A DNA stretch of 16,474 nt from Promicromonosporaceae bacterium (GCA_009780755.1 WQZL01000036.1:1-16474); one strand, 5' to 3'. Counted from the first letter of the stretch, positions 6,245-13,956 are shown. Notes: generated by a model from the sequence alone, not told the origin. Numbers and translations: made by a program.

Positions 6245-7729
6245 GTGACTGTTGATCTGACCCAAATTATCAAGGCTTACGATGTGCGCGGCACCGTTCC
6301 CGAACCATTTTCCCCCGATGTGGCGGAGGCGGTGGGCGCGGCCTTCGCCCGCGTCGTCGTCATTCCGGCGTTCGCGGAAGGGGATTGCGATCTGCCCGCA
6401 ACCACACAGGGCAGTGGTGGAGAACCAACGCGGCCAGCCGTCGTCATCGGCAACGATATGCGCGATTCCGGCCCCGAACTGGTTGCTGCTTTCACGCGCG
6501 GGCTAACCGACGCGGGTGTGGATGTGATTCACATTGGCCTGTGTTCAACGGATGGCCTGTATTACGCCTCCGGTTCGCGCGACCTACCCGGCGCCATGTT
6601 CACGGCCTCGCATAACCCAGCCGGATACAACGGCATCAAGATGTGCCACCCCGGCGCACGTCCCGTCGGCGAATCCTCCGGCTTGGCCAACATTCGCTCC
6701 CTCGCGCAGACCTACCTAGCTGATGGGCTGCCGACACCCGTTGCCTCCCCAGGTTCGGTTCGCCAAGAGGATTTACTGATTGAGTACGCGAAATTCCTGC
6801 GCGGGCTGGTAAATGTGGCCGACATCCGCCCGCTAAAGGTGGTAATCGACGCCGGGAACGGCATGGGTGGCCATACCGTGCCCGTGGTACTCGGCACCGA
6901 GGGGAGGCTGCCCGCGCTGCCGCTGGAAATCGTGCCGCTGTACTTCGAGCTTGACGGTACCTTCCCCAACCATGAGGCCAACCCCCTCGACCCGGCCAAC
7001 ATCGTCGATCTGCAAAAGGCTGTCGTCGAACACGGGGCCGATCTAGGGATCGCGTTCGATGGCGACGCCGACCGCTGTTTCTTCGTGGACGAGACCGGGC
7101 GGGCCGTGACCGGCTCGGCCGTAACCACGCTGGTGGGCCTGCGCGAGCTAGCCAAGGAGCAGGCCGCCGGACGCCCCGCCACCATCATCTACAACCTAAT
7201 CTGCTCAAAGTCCGTACCCGAGACGCTAAACGCCGCTGGCGCCCGCACCGTGCGCACCCGCGTTGGGCACTCATTCATCAAGGCGCAAATGGCCGCCGAG
7301 AACGCCGTGTTCGGTGGTGAGCATTCCGCGCACTACTACTTCCGCGACTTCTGGTTCGCCGACACCGGAATGCTCACCGCGCTGCATGTGCTGGCCGCCC
7401 TCGGGGAGCAGGAACATCCGATGTCCGCACTGTCGATGATGTATGAGCCGTACTACGCCTCGGGCGAGATCAACTCGACCGTGACAGACGTGGCGGCAAC
7501 CACCGCCAAGGTAGTGGCGGCGTATCGAAAGGCGTATCCGCGGGTAGAGCTGGACGAGCTGGACGGCGTCACGCTGTCGAACTGGGATGCTGGCGACGGC
7601 CCCCGCTGGTGGTTCTCCCTGCGCGCGTCAAACACCGAGCCGCTGCTGCGCCTGAATGTCGAGGCCGCCGACGAGGATGTGATGGAAAAGGTTCGCGATG
7701 ACGTGCTAGCCCTGGTGCGCGAGGGCTGA
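6245..7729 (+). CDS. manB: Phosphomannomutase/phosphoglucomutase
   Basis: 494 residues from GTG 6245. It has the four alpha-D-phosphohexomutase signatures in order: TASHNP (120-125, with Ser122 the phospho-carrying residue), FDGDADR (271-277, the magnesium site), GGEHS (357-361, sugar specificity) and RASNTEP (460-466, phosphate binding). GGEHS is usual for dual phosphomannomutase/phosphoglucomutase enzymes. A Gly/Thr/Pro-rich stretch at about 44-64 lengthens the first domain compared with typical members of about 450-460 residues. The enzyme converts mannose-6-P to mannose-1-P in the cytoplasm, the step after ManA. Its promoter indicates a leaderless transcript. Confidence 0.95.
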   Translation: MTVDLTQIIKAYDVRGTVPEPFSPDVAEAVGAAFARVVVIPAFAEGDCDLPATTQGSGGEPTRPAVVIGNDMRDSGPELVAAFTRGLTDAGVDVIHIGLCSTDGLYYASGSRDLPGAMFTASHNPAGYNGIKMCHPGARPVGESSGLANIRSLAQTYLADGLPTPVASPGSVRQEDLLIEYAKFLRGLVNVADIRPLKVVIDAGNGMGGHTVPVVLGTEGRLPALPLEIVPLYFELDGTFPNHEANPLDPANIVDLQKAVVEHGADLGIAFDGDADRCFFVDETGRAVTGSAVTTLVGLRELAKEQAAGRPATIIYNLICSKSVPETLNAAGARTVRTRVGHSFIKAQMAAENAVFGGEHSAHYYFRDFWFADTGMLTALHVLAALGEQEHPMSALSMMYEPYYASGEINSTVTDVAATTAKVVAAYRKAYPRVELDELDGVTLSNWDAGDGPRWWFSLRASNTEPLLRLNVEAADEDVMEKVRDDVLALVREG

Positions 7730-7759
7730 GGCTTATCCACCTGTGGAACCAAGAGAAGA

Positions 7760-7798
7760 CCCCCGACCGTTTGTCGGTCGGGGGCCGTACTCTTGTTT
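7760..7798 (+). terminator. Terminator-like hairpin downstream of manB
   Basis: CCCCCGACCG (7760-7769) pairs perfectly with CGGTCGGGGG (7775-7784) around TTTGT. The outer AAGAG (7751-7755) can pair with CTCTT (7790-7794), and TTGTTT overlaps and follows. It ends manB transcription or attenuates read-through into the small ORF at 7845. Confidence 0.7.
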
Positions 7799-7844
7799 GC
7801 ACACGGAGCCGACAATGCGCTCCCCCGATAGGAAGGAAAGAATC

Positions 7845-7937
7845 ATGTACCTGTTAACAACCATCATGATTCTCGTGACGCTTCCTGGTGCTGTGTACGC
7901 GCTGGTGGAACTTACCAGCCGCGCACGTCGCCGCTAG
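7845..7937 (+). CDS. 30-residue single-pass membrane micro-protein (hypothetical)
   Basis: ATG 7845 follows a long Shine-Dalgarno GGAAGGAAAG (7831-7840) at 4 nt spacing, one of the best ribosome-binding sites in the window. This is why I choose this start over the longer in-frame reading from 7743, which would run through the manB terminator stem. The product starts MYLLTTIMILVTLPGAVYAL and ends LVELTSRARRR: one hydrophobic segment (about residues 2-22) and a strongly basic C-terminus, predicting an N-out/C-in membrane peptide. A terminator follows the stop at once. I recognise no family. It resembles regulatory small membrane proteins only in size and layout. Confidence 0.65.
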   Translation: MYLLTTIMILVTLPGAVYALVELTSRARRR

Positions 7938-7945
7938 GGTCACGG

Positions 7946-7986
7946 CCGCGAGGCGGTGGTTCCAGCCACCGTCTCGCGGTTCCTGC
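7946..7986 (+). terminator. Terminator of the small membrane ORF
   Basis: CCGCGAGGCGGTGG (7946-7959) pairs with CCACCGTCTCGCGG (7966-7979) through 14 pairs including one G-U, around TTCCAG. Only a short T-rich tail (TTCCTGCCTTT) follows. It begins 8 nt after the stop codon and faces the convergent MFS gene. Confidence 0.7.
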
Positions 7987-8045
7987 CTTTCGGTCATGCA
8001 CGTCTAATGATGCCGGAGCGCTCGCCGACGTGCAAGCAGCGGGGG

Positions 8046-9404
8046 TTACGTTTTGATCCCGGCGGCGCGGCGGGTGCTGCGGTTAGCATGGACTGTCCAG
8101 CGGGGCACCCAGCGATGCAGGGCTGCTGCGGCAGCCGGGCCGAGCGCGCTGGCGGCCCACACCCCGGCGGCAAGCGAACCGAGCGCCGCGCCCGTCGAGA
8201 CGATGAGCGGTCCAAGTGCCGAACCGGTATCTTGCAGCACCCGCCACAGCCCCAGGAACTGTGGGCGCCCCACCTCCGGGGAGGCGTCCGACCCGAGCGT
8301 CATCAAGATGCCCGAGCCGATGCCGTTGCCCAGCCCCAGCACCATCGCCACCACGGCCATCGCGCCGACGCCGCTGGTGAAGGGCAGTGCGATCAGCGCC
8401 GCGCCCATGATTAGCACCGACGGGATTGCCACCCAGTTGCGGCCGAGCCGATCCATCGCCTTGCCCGCCGGATAGAACAGCAGCATATCCACGCCACCCG
8501 CGATGCCGAATATCAGCGACACGGTGGCCGGGTCGATCCCCAGGTGGTCGCCCCACAGCGGGATCACGGTGTTGCGCGCCCCGCGCAGCGCCCCGATCAG
8601 CAGGCACACCATGCCAAGCGTGGCGAACAGCTGCCGATGCTGGCGCAGCACCCCCAACAGCGTCGGCCTCGCATCAACTCCCCGCCGGTTACCCCCTACG
8701 TCATTCTGCGCGGAGAGAGCGGCAGCGAGCGGAGTCGCAGAACCTAGAGATTGGTGGTTGGGTGTCTTCTCTGGGTTCTGCGACTCGCTGCGCTCGCGCA
8801 GAATTACGTGGGGAGTCAGCTCTCGGCCTGCGTCATCATCCGGCACCACCATTACGGTCACCGCGGCAGCGATGGCCGCGCCAACCCCTAGCCACATGGC
8901 GGCGCTCAGCCCGCCCCCGGCGGCAATCACCCAGGCTCCCAAGAACGGGCCGATGAAGTTTCCAACCCGATGCACGCCTCCCAGCGTCGAGAGTACACGG
9001 GCGCGTTTAAGCGGTGGGGTGATGATGGTCAAATAGGAGTGCCGGGCCAAGCCGAACACGGCCCCGGCGGCGCCGAGCAGCAGCGCGGCCAGCCCGAGCA
9101 GCCACAGGCTTGGCGCGAGCGCGGCCAAGGCAAACGCCCCGGCGGCCACCAGTCCGGCGTAGATCAGGGCCTTGCGGTCACCGAGCCGATCGGCCAGGGC
9201 GCCCGCAGGCAGATCGGCAATGATGGTGCCGATGGGCAACAGCGAGGCCACGAATCCGGCCATTCCCAGCGTCGAACCCATACCGGTCGCGGTCGGCACG
9301 ATGACGGGCAGCAGTGCCCCGGTACCGGTCGAGAAAAACAGGGTCGGCACAAACGCTCCAAGCACCACGGAACGAAACGGAAACAACGGCGCATCATCAC
9401 TCAT
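8046..9404 (-). CDS. Major facilitator superfamily transporter with a repeat-encoded central loop
   Basis: 452 residues from ATG 9402-9404. In-frame GTG 9407 and TTG 9413 are alternatives, and GGGAG lies very close upstream. There are about 12 hydrophobic segments, and MFS motif A (ADRLGDRK, 71-78) joins segments 2 and 3. Another typical loop, MDRLGRNW, lies in the second half. Segments 6 and 7 are linked by a hydrophilic loop whose residues about 198-238 (PHVILRERSESQN to SAQNDVGG) are encoded by an inverted pair of family-A repeats. The frame remains open, so the transporter may still function. The protein resembles drug or sugar exporters, but the substrate cannot be told from sequence. 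It is convergent with the micro-ORF and divergent from the kinase gene. Confidence 0.9.
   Translation of the reverse strand: MSDDAPLFPFRSVVLGAFVPTLFFSTGTGALLPVIVPTATGMGSTLGMAGFVASLLPIGTIIADLPAGALADRLGDRKALIYAGLVAAGAFALAALAPSLWLLGLAALLLGAAGAVFGLARHSYLTIITPPLKRARVLSTLGGVHRVGNFIGPFLGAWVIAAGGGLSAAMWLGVGAAIAAAVTVMVVPDDDAGRELTPHVILRERSESQNPEKTPNHQSLGSATPLAAALSAQNDVGGNRRGVDARPTLLGVLRQHRQLFATLGMVCLLIGALRGARNTVIPLWGDHLGIDPATVSLIFGIAGGVDMLLFYPAGKAMDRLGRNWVAIPSVLIMGAALIALPFTSGVGAMAVVAMVLGLGNGIGSGILMTLGSDASPEVGRPQFLGLWRVLQDTGSALGPLIVSTGAALGSLAAGVWAASALGPAAAAALHRWVPRWTVHANRSTRRAAGIKT
8693..8813. repeat. Inverted pair of palindromic repeats (family A) inside the MFS gene
   Basis: The left arm 8693-8750 (CCCCTACGTCATTCTGCGCG ... 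GTCGCAGAACCTAGAGA) and the right arm 8768-8813 (TCTCTGGGTTCTGCGACTCG ... CGCAGAATTACGTGGGG) are reverse complements apart from small insertions. They are separated by a 17-nt centre. Each arm is itself a hairpin, TTCTGCG ... CGCAGAA. The whole can form one large cruciform or two small ones, in the style of REP/BIME elements. Confidence 0.8.
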
Positions 9405-9463
9405 CACTCCCAATCATCCCACCCCCATTCTTTTCTGACATCCTGCCCGGTGGTAACCGTTAA

Positions 9464-9514
9464 CACTGGGTCCTGCGACTGCGTTCGCTTCGCTCCCTGC
9501 GCGCAGGATGATGG
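9464..9514. repeat. Single copy of palindromic repeat, family A variant
   Basis: TCCTGCG (9471-9477) pairs with CGCAGGA (9502-9508), and the inner part is ACTGCGTTCGCTTCGCTCCC. It has the same layout as the copies in the MFS gene, with TCCTGCG in place of TTCTGCG, and similar flanks (GGG before, ATGATGGG after). It lies between the divergent MFS and histidine kinase genes. Confidence 0.65.
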
Positions 9515-9612
9515 GCGGTACGGGGTGGGTGGTGGGCGCGGGGGATAACCCCCGTAGGGTTGGGTGGGTGGCCCCGTAGTCGCGTGGGTCATGGTTCGGC
9601 AGGCTTAGGAGC

Positions 9613-10950
9613 ATGAACACATTGACATCCCTACGGGACAACCTCGCTCGCATGTTCGGCGCCCAGATGTGGCGCGAAGCCGCGTACATCTTGATCGCCT
9701 TTGGCCTCGGCATTGCTGGCTTCGTCTACACGATCACCGTCATTTCCCTCGGGGCGGGCCTGGCCGTGACCGTGGTCGGCCTAATCCCCATCGGCCTGCT
9801 GATCCTGGCCGGACGCGGCTGGAACGCCACCTGGCGGTACCTGGCAAATGAATTGCTTGGCGAACAGATCGAGCCGCCGCCCGCGTTCGTGCGTCCCCAG
9901 GGATTCTGGCGCATGTTCGGTGCCTCCCTCACCGACATCACCGGCTGGCGAGCAATGCTGTTCAACGTGATCGCCTTTGCGCTGGGTCTGGCCGCCTTCA
10001 TCGTTTCGGTCACCCTCTTCGCTATTGGTGCCGGTGGTGCCACGTTCTGGATTTGGGCGCGGTTCCTGCCAGCGCAGACCATGCACGATGGCACGCAGCA
10101 TCGCGCGGTGTTCTTCAACACGGGGCACTCATACTGGGCCGTGACAGGTTTCTGGCAATTCTTGTTGGTTGCGATGATCGGCCTCGTCGTCTGCGCCCTG
10201 TGGGTGGTGGCCAACCGTGGCCTGACCAACCTATTCCGCTTGACCTCGCGCGGCTTGCTTGGACCTACGGCCTGGGAGGTGCGGGTTGCTCGCCTTCGGG
10301 TGCAGCGCGCTGCCGCCGTTGAGGATGCCGACGCTCGCCTGCGTCGCATCGAGCGTGACCTGCATGATGGCACGCAGGCCCGGCTCGTCGCCGTTGCCAT
10401 GCAACTGGGGGAGGCGCAGGATCTTCTCGCCACTGGTGGCGACGCCACCTTGGCCGCCGAACTGCTTGATACCGCGCACACCTCCACCAAGGAGGCGCTG
10501 ACCGAGCTGCGGGAAATCGCTCGCGGCATCCATCCGCCCGCTCTTGACGACGGTCTGGCCATCGCGCTGGAGACGCTCGCCGCCCGCGTGCCCCTGCCCG
10601 TCACCGTACATATCGACCCGGCTCTTGAACAGGATTCCGGCATATCACCCGCCGTGCGTTCGATTGCCTACTTCACCGTGGCCGAGCTGCTAACCAACGC
10701 CGTCAAGCACGCAAATGCCACCCGCGCCTACGTGCTGGTGGAGCAGGCCGACGCGAGAACCCTGCATGTGCGGGTGCGTGACGATGGCCGCGGCGGTGCC
10801 GTTGTCATCACCGGGGGGAAAGACGGCCATCAGACCGGTCTATCCGGCTTGGCCGAGCGCGTCGCCACCGTGGACGGCCAATTCCACCTCAACTCTCCAG
10901 AGGCCGGCCCAACGGTAATCGACATCTACCTCCCCACCACCACCGCCTAA
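9613..10950 (+). CDS. Two-component sensor histidine kinase (Sensor domain, HisKA_3, HATPase)
   Basis: 445 residues. Residues 15-205 hold four or more membrane segments in two similar halves (hydrophobic at about 23-66 and 115-150, plus 180-200), matching the actinobacterial putative Sensor domain. HisKA_3 follows with RIERDLHDGTQARLV, His251 being the phosphorylated residue. The ATPase domain has ELLTNAVKHANAT (N box, Asn362), RDDGRGG and TGLSGLAERV. This is the NarL/DesK-type kinase layout. AGGAG (9607-9611) lies only 1 nt before ATG, an unusually short spacing. A possible -10, TAGGGT, lies at 9555-9560. The partner regulator follows at 11085, separated by hairpins. The signal is probably sensed in or at the membrane and cannot be named. 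Confidence 0.93.
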   Translation: MNTLTSLRDNLARMFGAQMWREAAYILIAFGLGIAGFVYTITVISLGAGLAVTVVGLIPIGLLILAGRGWNATWRYLANELLGEQIEPPPAFVRPQGFWRMFGASLTDITGWRAMLFNVIAFALGLAAFIVSVTLFAIGAGGATFWIWARFLPAQTMHDGTQHRAVFFNTGHSYWAVTGFWQFLLVAMIGLVVCALWVVANRGLTNLFRLTSRGLLGPTAWEVRVARLRVQRAAAVEDADARLRRIERDLHDGTQARLVAVAMQLGEAQDLLATGGDATLAAELLDTAHTSTKEALTELREIARGIHPPALDDGLAIALETLAARVPLPVTVHIDPALEQDSGISPAVRSIAYFTVAELLTNAVKHANATRAYVLVEQADARTLHVRVRDDGRGGAVVITGGKDGHQTGLSGLAERVATVDGQFHLNSPEAGPTVIDIYLPTTTA

Positions 10951-11053
10951 CCTCCCGCCGAACCGGCCAATCCGGCTACGAACCTCTGCCGAACCGGCTG
11001 ATCTGGTTGCTAAAACGCGGTTTCATAGCCAGATCAGCCGGTTCGGCGGGAGG
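10951..11053 (+). other. Two mutually exclusive long hairpins between kinase and regulator genes
   Basis: The right arm at 11029-11053 can pair with either of two left arms. Arm 1, CCTCCCGCCGAACCGGC (10951-10967), gives 17 perfect pairs with 11037-11053. Arm 2, GCCGAACCGGCTGATCTGG (10988-11006), gives 19 perfect pairs with 11029-11047. Arm 1 begins at the first base after the kinase stop codon. No T-run follows. It may be a terminator without a U-tract, or a switch between two RNA folds. Confidence 0.7.
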
Positions 11054-11072
11054 GGAGAGGGTGGTGAGGGAG

Positions 11073-11078
11073 TAGGGT
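11073..11078 (+). promoter_or_regulatory. -10 box of the response regulator, leaderless layout
   Basis: TAGGGT is followed by 6 nt (TCTGGG) and the GTG start of the regulator. The geometry is the same as at manA and manB. It suggests that the regulator is transcribed separately from its kinase. Confidence 0.5.
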
Positions 11079-11084
11079 TCTGGG

Positions 11085-11771
11085 GTGACTCGGGAAGATG
11101 GTGTGGGGCTGCGGGTGGTTTTGGCCGAGGATTCGGTGATTTTGCGCGATGGGCTGGTGGCGCTGCTGACCCGGCGCGGGCATGACGTGACAGCCGTTGG
11201 CGATGGGGATGCGCTGGTGCGTGAGGTAACGCTCGCCGCCGTCAGCCCAGGCGGCCTGCCCGACATCGTCGTGGCCGATATCCGAATGCCGCCAACCCAC
11301 ACCGATGAGGGTATGCAGGCCGCCACCACCCTGCGCGAGCGATACCCCGGCCTGCCCATCTTGATGTTCTCGCAGTACGTGGAGACCCGGTATGCCTCCC
11401 AGTTGCTCGCGGGGGGAGCCGGTGGGGTTGGCTATCTGCTGAAGGACAGGGTGGCCGAGGTGCGCGAGTTCCTCGATGCTGTTTCGCGCGTTGCCGCCGG
11501 GCAGACGGTTCTCGATCCCGAGGTGGTGACACAGCTGATGGGCGCCACCTCGACGGCCGACGATGGGCTGGCCCGCCTGACCTCTCGCGAGCGTGAGGTG
11601 CTAGAACTCATGGCTCAGGGCCGCAGCAATGGCGCCATCGCCGAGACCCTGTACCTAAGCTATGGGGCGGTTGAGAAGAACGTCGCCTCGATCTTCACCA
11701 AGCTCGGTCTGGAAACCGATTCCGCCGACCACCGTCGTGTCCTAGCCGTGCTGCGCTACCTCGGCGCCTAG
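11085..11771 (+). CDS. NarL/FixJ-family response regulator
   Basis: 228 residues from GTG 11085. The receiver domain (about 9-135) has acidic residues Glu15 and Asp16, phospho-acceptor Asp65 in VVADIRMPP, Ser96 and Lys120 in YLLKD. A LuxR-type helix-turn-helix (about 165-210) follows: LTSREREVLELMAQGRSNGA and LSYGAVEKNVASIFTKLGL. Phosphorylation by the upstream kinase (His251) should promote dimerisation and DNA binding. No Shine-Dalgarno is present, and TAGGGT 6 nt upstream suggests a leaderless mRNA. The regulon is unknown. The nearby RDD/SpoIIM genes and the MFS exporter are plausible but unproven targets. Confidence 0.94.
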   Translation: MTREDGVGLRVVLAEDSVILRDGLVALLTRRGHDVTAVGDGDALVREVTLAAVSPGGLPDIVVADIRMPPTHTDEGMQAATTLRERYPGLPILMFSQYVETRYASQLLAGGAGGVGYLLKDRVAEVREFLDAVSRVAAGQTVLDPEVVTQLMGATSTADDGLARLTSREREVLELMAQGRSNGAIAETLYLSYGAVEKNVASIFTKLGLETDSADHRRVLAVLRYLGA

Positions 11772-11808
11772 CCCACCCCTCGCCCTCCTGCCCGCCCAAG
11801 ACGGTGAC

Positions 11809-11868
11809 TTCGGCAATCCGCCCTGTTTTCGGCAATGCGCATTGCCGAAAACAGGGCGGATTGCCGAA
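11809..11868. repeat. 60-bp perfect palindrome with no loop
   Basis: The left arm 11809-11838 starts TTCGGCAATCCGCCCTG and ends TTTTCGGCAATGC. The right arm 11839-11868 is its exact reverse complement, with the centre AATGC|GCATT. Each arm contains TTCGGCAAT twice. It lies between the convergent regulator and RDD genes, so it may act as a two-way terminator, though it lacks T-runs. Confidence 0.85.
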
Positions 11869-11910
11869 CTCGGGCCGCGAGGTTGGTGTGGGGGAGGGAG
11901 GTGGCGGGGT

Positions 11911-12747
11911 TCAGCTGGTGATGTTGAAGGGGAGGCGGGTTACGGCGTGGGCTTGTTGCGTGGCGAGGGCTTGGGCGCGAAGGCCGACGGCTAGTTCGCG
12001 ATCTCGGCGCTCGTGCAGCACGGCGTGCAAAAACACCTCCGGCGGGGTGCCATAGGGCGGGGCGGGTGCCACATAGGATTCGATGCGGGCGGCCAGATCG
12101 TCAGCCATTGCCAGCCGCGCCTGGGGGGCCATCGTCGAGGTGCGGTTCACGAACTGCCGGGCGGCCAGCGCCAACCCATCGGGCAGGCGACGAATGTCGG
12201 CGGTGCGCGCCCACATCGCGAGCTGAGGGTGCATGATGAGCGGCGCCTGCGGACCGCGGCCACCGCGCACGCGGATCACATACGTGCCCGCTACCAGGTC
12301 GCCCAGCCGCTTGCCCTTGGGGTTACACAGCGATGCGATTAGCGCGGCCGAACCCATCGAAATCCAAAAATCGAACATGCCGACCAGCGCCCGGATGAAC
12401 GCGTGACGAAACCGGACGGGACCACCATCGTCGCGCACCACGCGAATGCCCATCGCCAGCTTGCCCAATGACTGCCCGCGGCTGAGCGTCTCGATTGTGG
12501 CCGGAATGCCAACGAAAATCACCACCATCGTTGTGATAATCACCGCCGTCAACCACTGATCGCTCAGGCCAGGGCCGCTGCCACCGGAACCGCCCCTAAA
12601 CACCAGCATGTCTAGGAAGAGGAACACCAAGAAGGCGGCTAGCCAGTCGATGCCGATGGCCAGCGCACGCGTCATGAATGAGGCTGGGCGGGCATCAAGC
12701 ACCACGCCCTCGCCGATCAAAATGCCGTCATGGCCGACGTCAGACAT
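11911..12747 (-). CDS. RDD family membrane protein
   Basis: 278 residues from ATG 12745-12747. An in-frame GTG at 12774 would add nine residues, but the ATG start fits the usual short cytoplasmic lead (GILIGEGVVLDARPASFMTR). The RDD domain (about 20-165) has the hallmark Arg27 and Asp34 in SFMTRALAIGIDW, transmembrane segments at about 29-50, 63-83 and 125-145, and the closing KGKRLGDLVAGTYVI. About 110 further residues form a soluble Ala/Arg-rich cytoplasmic tail. RDD proteins have no single agreed function; some act as ion antiporters. It diverges from spoIIM, the RDD-SpoIIM pairing that I recall from other actinobacteria beside DUF58 and MoxR genes. Confidence 0.9.
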   Translation of the reverse strand: MSDVGHDGILIGEGVVLDARPASFMTRALAIGIDWLAAFLVFLFLDMLVFRGGSGGSGPGLSDQWLTAVIITTMVVIFVGIPATIETLSRGQSLGKLAMGIRVVRDDGGPVRFRHAFIRALVGMFDFWISMGSAALIASLCNPKGKRLGDLVAGTYVIRVRGGRGPQAPLIMHPQLAMWARTADIRRLPDGLALAARQFVNRTSTMAPQARLAMADDLAARIESYVAPAPPYGTPPEVFLHAVLHERRDRELAVGLRAQALATQQAHAVTRLPFNITS

Positions 12748-12813
12748 GCGCAGAATGATTCCACATGTTCGCACGGTTTAGCAGGATGAATCGTTAGACG
12801 CCACGATAGGGGC

Positions 12814-12838
12814 GGTAGTTTCGGCAGGCTCAACTACC
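12814..12838. repeat. Palindromic intergenic repeat, family B (short form)
   Basis: GGTAGTT (12814-12820) and AACTACC (12832-12838) pair around TCGGCAGGCTC. The sequence matches the ends of the reverse complement of 221-267 without its 21-nt insert. It lies between the divergent RDD and spoIIM genes. Confidence 0.5.
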
Positions 12839-12908
12839 GGGGGAGCAGCTCCACCACTAGGGACGGAGGAGGGGCAGGGTAAATATATGGGTTTGGGGGA
12901 AAACGTGG

Positions 12909-12914
12909 CAGGGT
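12909..12914 (+). promoter_or_regulatory. Possible -10 box of the SpoIIM-family gene
   Basis: CAGGGT is followed by 6 nt (AGTTTC) and GTG 12921. It differs from TANNNT at one base. A competing AT-rich box, TAAATATAT, at 12880-12888 would give a leader of about 28 nt without a Shine-Dalgarno. Confidence 0.3.
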
Positions 12915-12920
12915 AGTTTC

Positions 12921-13910
12921 GTGGATCTTGATGCCTTCACCATCGTGCATGCTCCGGCGTGGGATCGGCTGGGCGCACTTGTCCGGCGGCGGCGCCTAAA
13001 CGGCGTGGAGGCCGACGAGATGGTGCGGCTGTACCAGGAGGTGGCCACCCACCTGTCCACCGTGCGGTCGGCCGCCCCCGATCCGTTCGTGATTACCCGC
13101 CTAAGCGACCTGCTCAGCCGCACCCGCACTCGCATCGCCGGAGAACATGACCCGGCCTGGTCGCAGGTATGGCGCTACTTTTCTCAGACCGTCCCGGCCG
13201 CGCTGTACCGGCTGCGCTGGTGGACGCTCGGCGTGACGGTGGCGTTTAGCCTGGTGGCGCTCGTCATCGGCATACATGTCGCCACCGATCCGGCCGCGCT
13301 GGCCGCGATGGGCACGCCGGCACAGCGCGCCTACTACGTACACGAGGCGTTCGTCGCCTACTACGACCCGCAGGCCAGCTTCGCGGCAATGGTGTGGACC
13401 AATAATGCCTGGATTTCCGCGCAGATGGTCGGCCTCGGCGTCACAGGCGTATGGCCGGTATACGTGCTGTTCATCAATGCCGTGAACATCGGAGCCGCCG
13501 GTGGGCTGATGGGCTACTACGGTGAGCTAGACACGTTTTTCACGCTGATCTCCCCGCACGGGCAACTGGAGCTGATGGCCGTATTCGTTGCCGGGGCGGC
13601 GGGCCTAAAGACATTCTGGGCGCTGATCGACCCCGGCCCGCGTAAACGCACCGTCGCGCTCGCCAGCGAGGGCCGCGCCCTGATAACCTGCGCCGTCGGC
13701 CTGGCCGTGGCGCTGGCGGTATCGGGGCTGATTGAGGGCTTCATCACCGGCTCGAATATGGCCTGGTGGCTAAAGATCGTGATCGGTACCGTTGCGCTCG
13801 CCGCCTTCTGGGCTTGGACGCTGATTCCGGGCCGTCGCGCCGTCGCCGCGGGCTTTACCGGCGACTTGACTGCCGACCTGGCCGGGGCGGTGGCCGCTAC
13901 GGCCGGGTGA
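12921..13910 (+). CDS. SpoIIM-family (stage II sporulation protein M) membrane protein
   Basis: 329 residues from GTG 12921. The N-terminal 95 residues are soluble and Arg-rich (MDLDAFTIVHAPAWDRLGAL, then RLYQEVATHLSTVRSAAPDP). Hydrophobic segments follow at about 102-120, 165-195, 215-237, 254-272 and 284-302. The family core is FFTLISPHGQLELMAVFVAG (206-225), then LKTFWALIDPG and SGLIEGFIT. In sporulating Firmicutes SpoIIM helps dissolve septal peptidoglycan. Most actinobacteria carrying this form do not make endospores, so the role here is unknown and probably envelope-related. It belongs with the RDD and DUF58 genes beside it. Confidence 0.92.
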   Translation: MDLDAFTIVHAPAWDRLGALVRRRRLNGVEADEMVRLYQEVATHLSTVRSAAPDPFVITRLSDLLSRTRTRIAGEHDPAWSQVWRYFSQTVPAALYRLRWWTLGVTVAFSLVALVIGIHVATDPAALAAMGTPAQRAYYVHEAFVAYYDPQASFAAMVWTNNAWISAQMVGLGVTGVWPVYVLFINAVNIGAAGGLMGYYGELDTFFTLISPHGQLELMAVFVAGAAGLKTFWALIDPGPRKRTVALASEGRALITCAVGLAVALAVSGLIEGFITGSNMAWWLKIVIGTVALAAFWAWTLIPGRRAVAAGFTGDLTADLAGAVAATAG

Positions 13911-13956
13911 TGGTTCGTCCCTGGACAAAGCGCGGGTTGGGGGCGCGATGGTGGGT

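Noticed and set aside
7733..7741. TTATCCACC resembling a DnaA box after manB
   Set aside because: A single 8/9 match with no cluster, AT-rich region or dnaA/dnaN nearby. It is not evidence of an origin.
7743..7937. A 64-codon version of the small membrane ORF
   Set aside because: The extra N-terminal residues would be encoded by the terminator stem and the Shine-Dalgarno itself, and no ribosome-binding site precedes that start.
8053..9036. Several plus-strand open frames of 140-192 codons across the MFS region
   Set aside because: Their products are Arg/Pro/Ala-rich without domains, while the minus strand encodes a clear 12-segment transporter. They are shadows of it.
8693..9514. CRISPR-like array from the repeated TTCTGCG/TCCTGCG motifs
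   Set aside because: Copies are inverted, unevenly spaced and partly coding, with no uniform spacers. They behave as dispersed palindromes.
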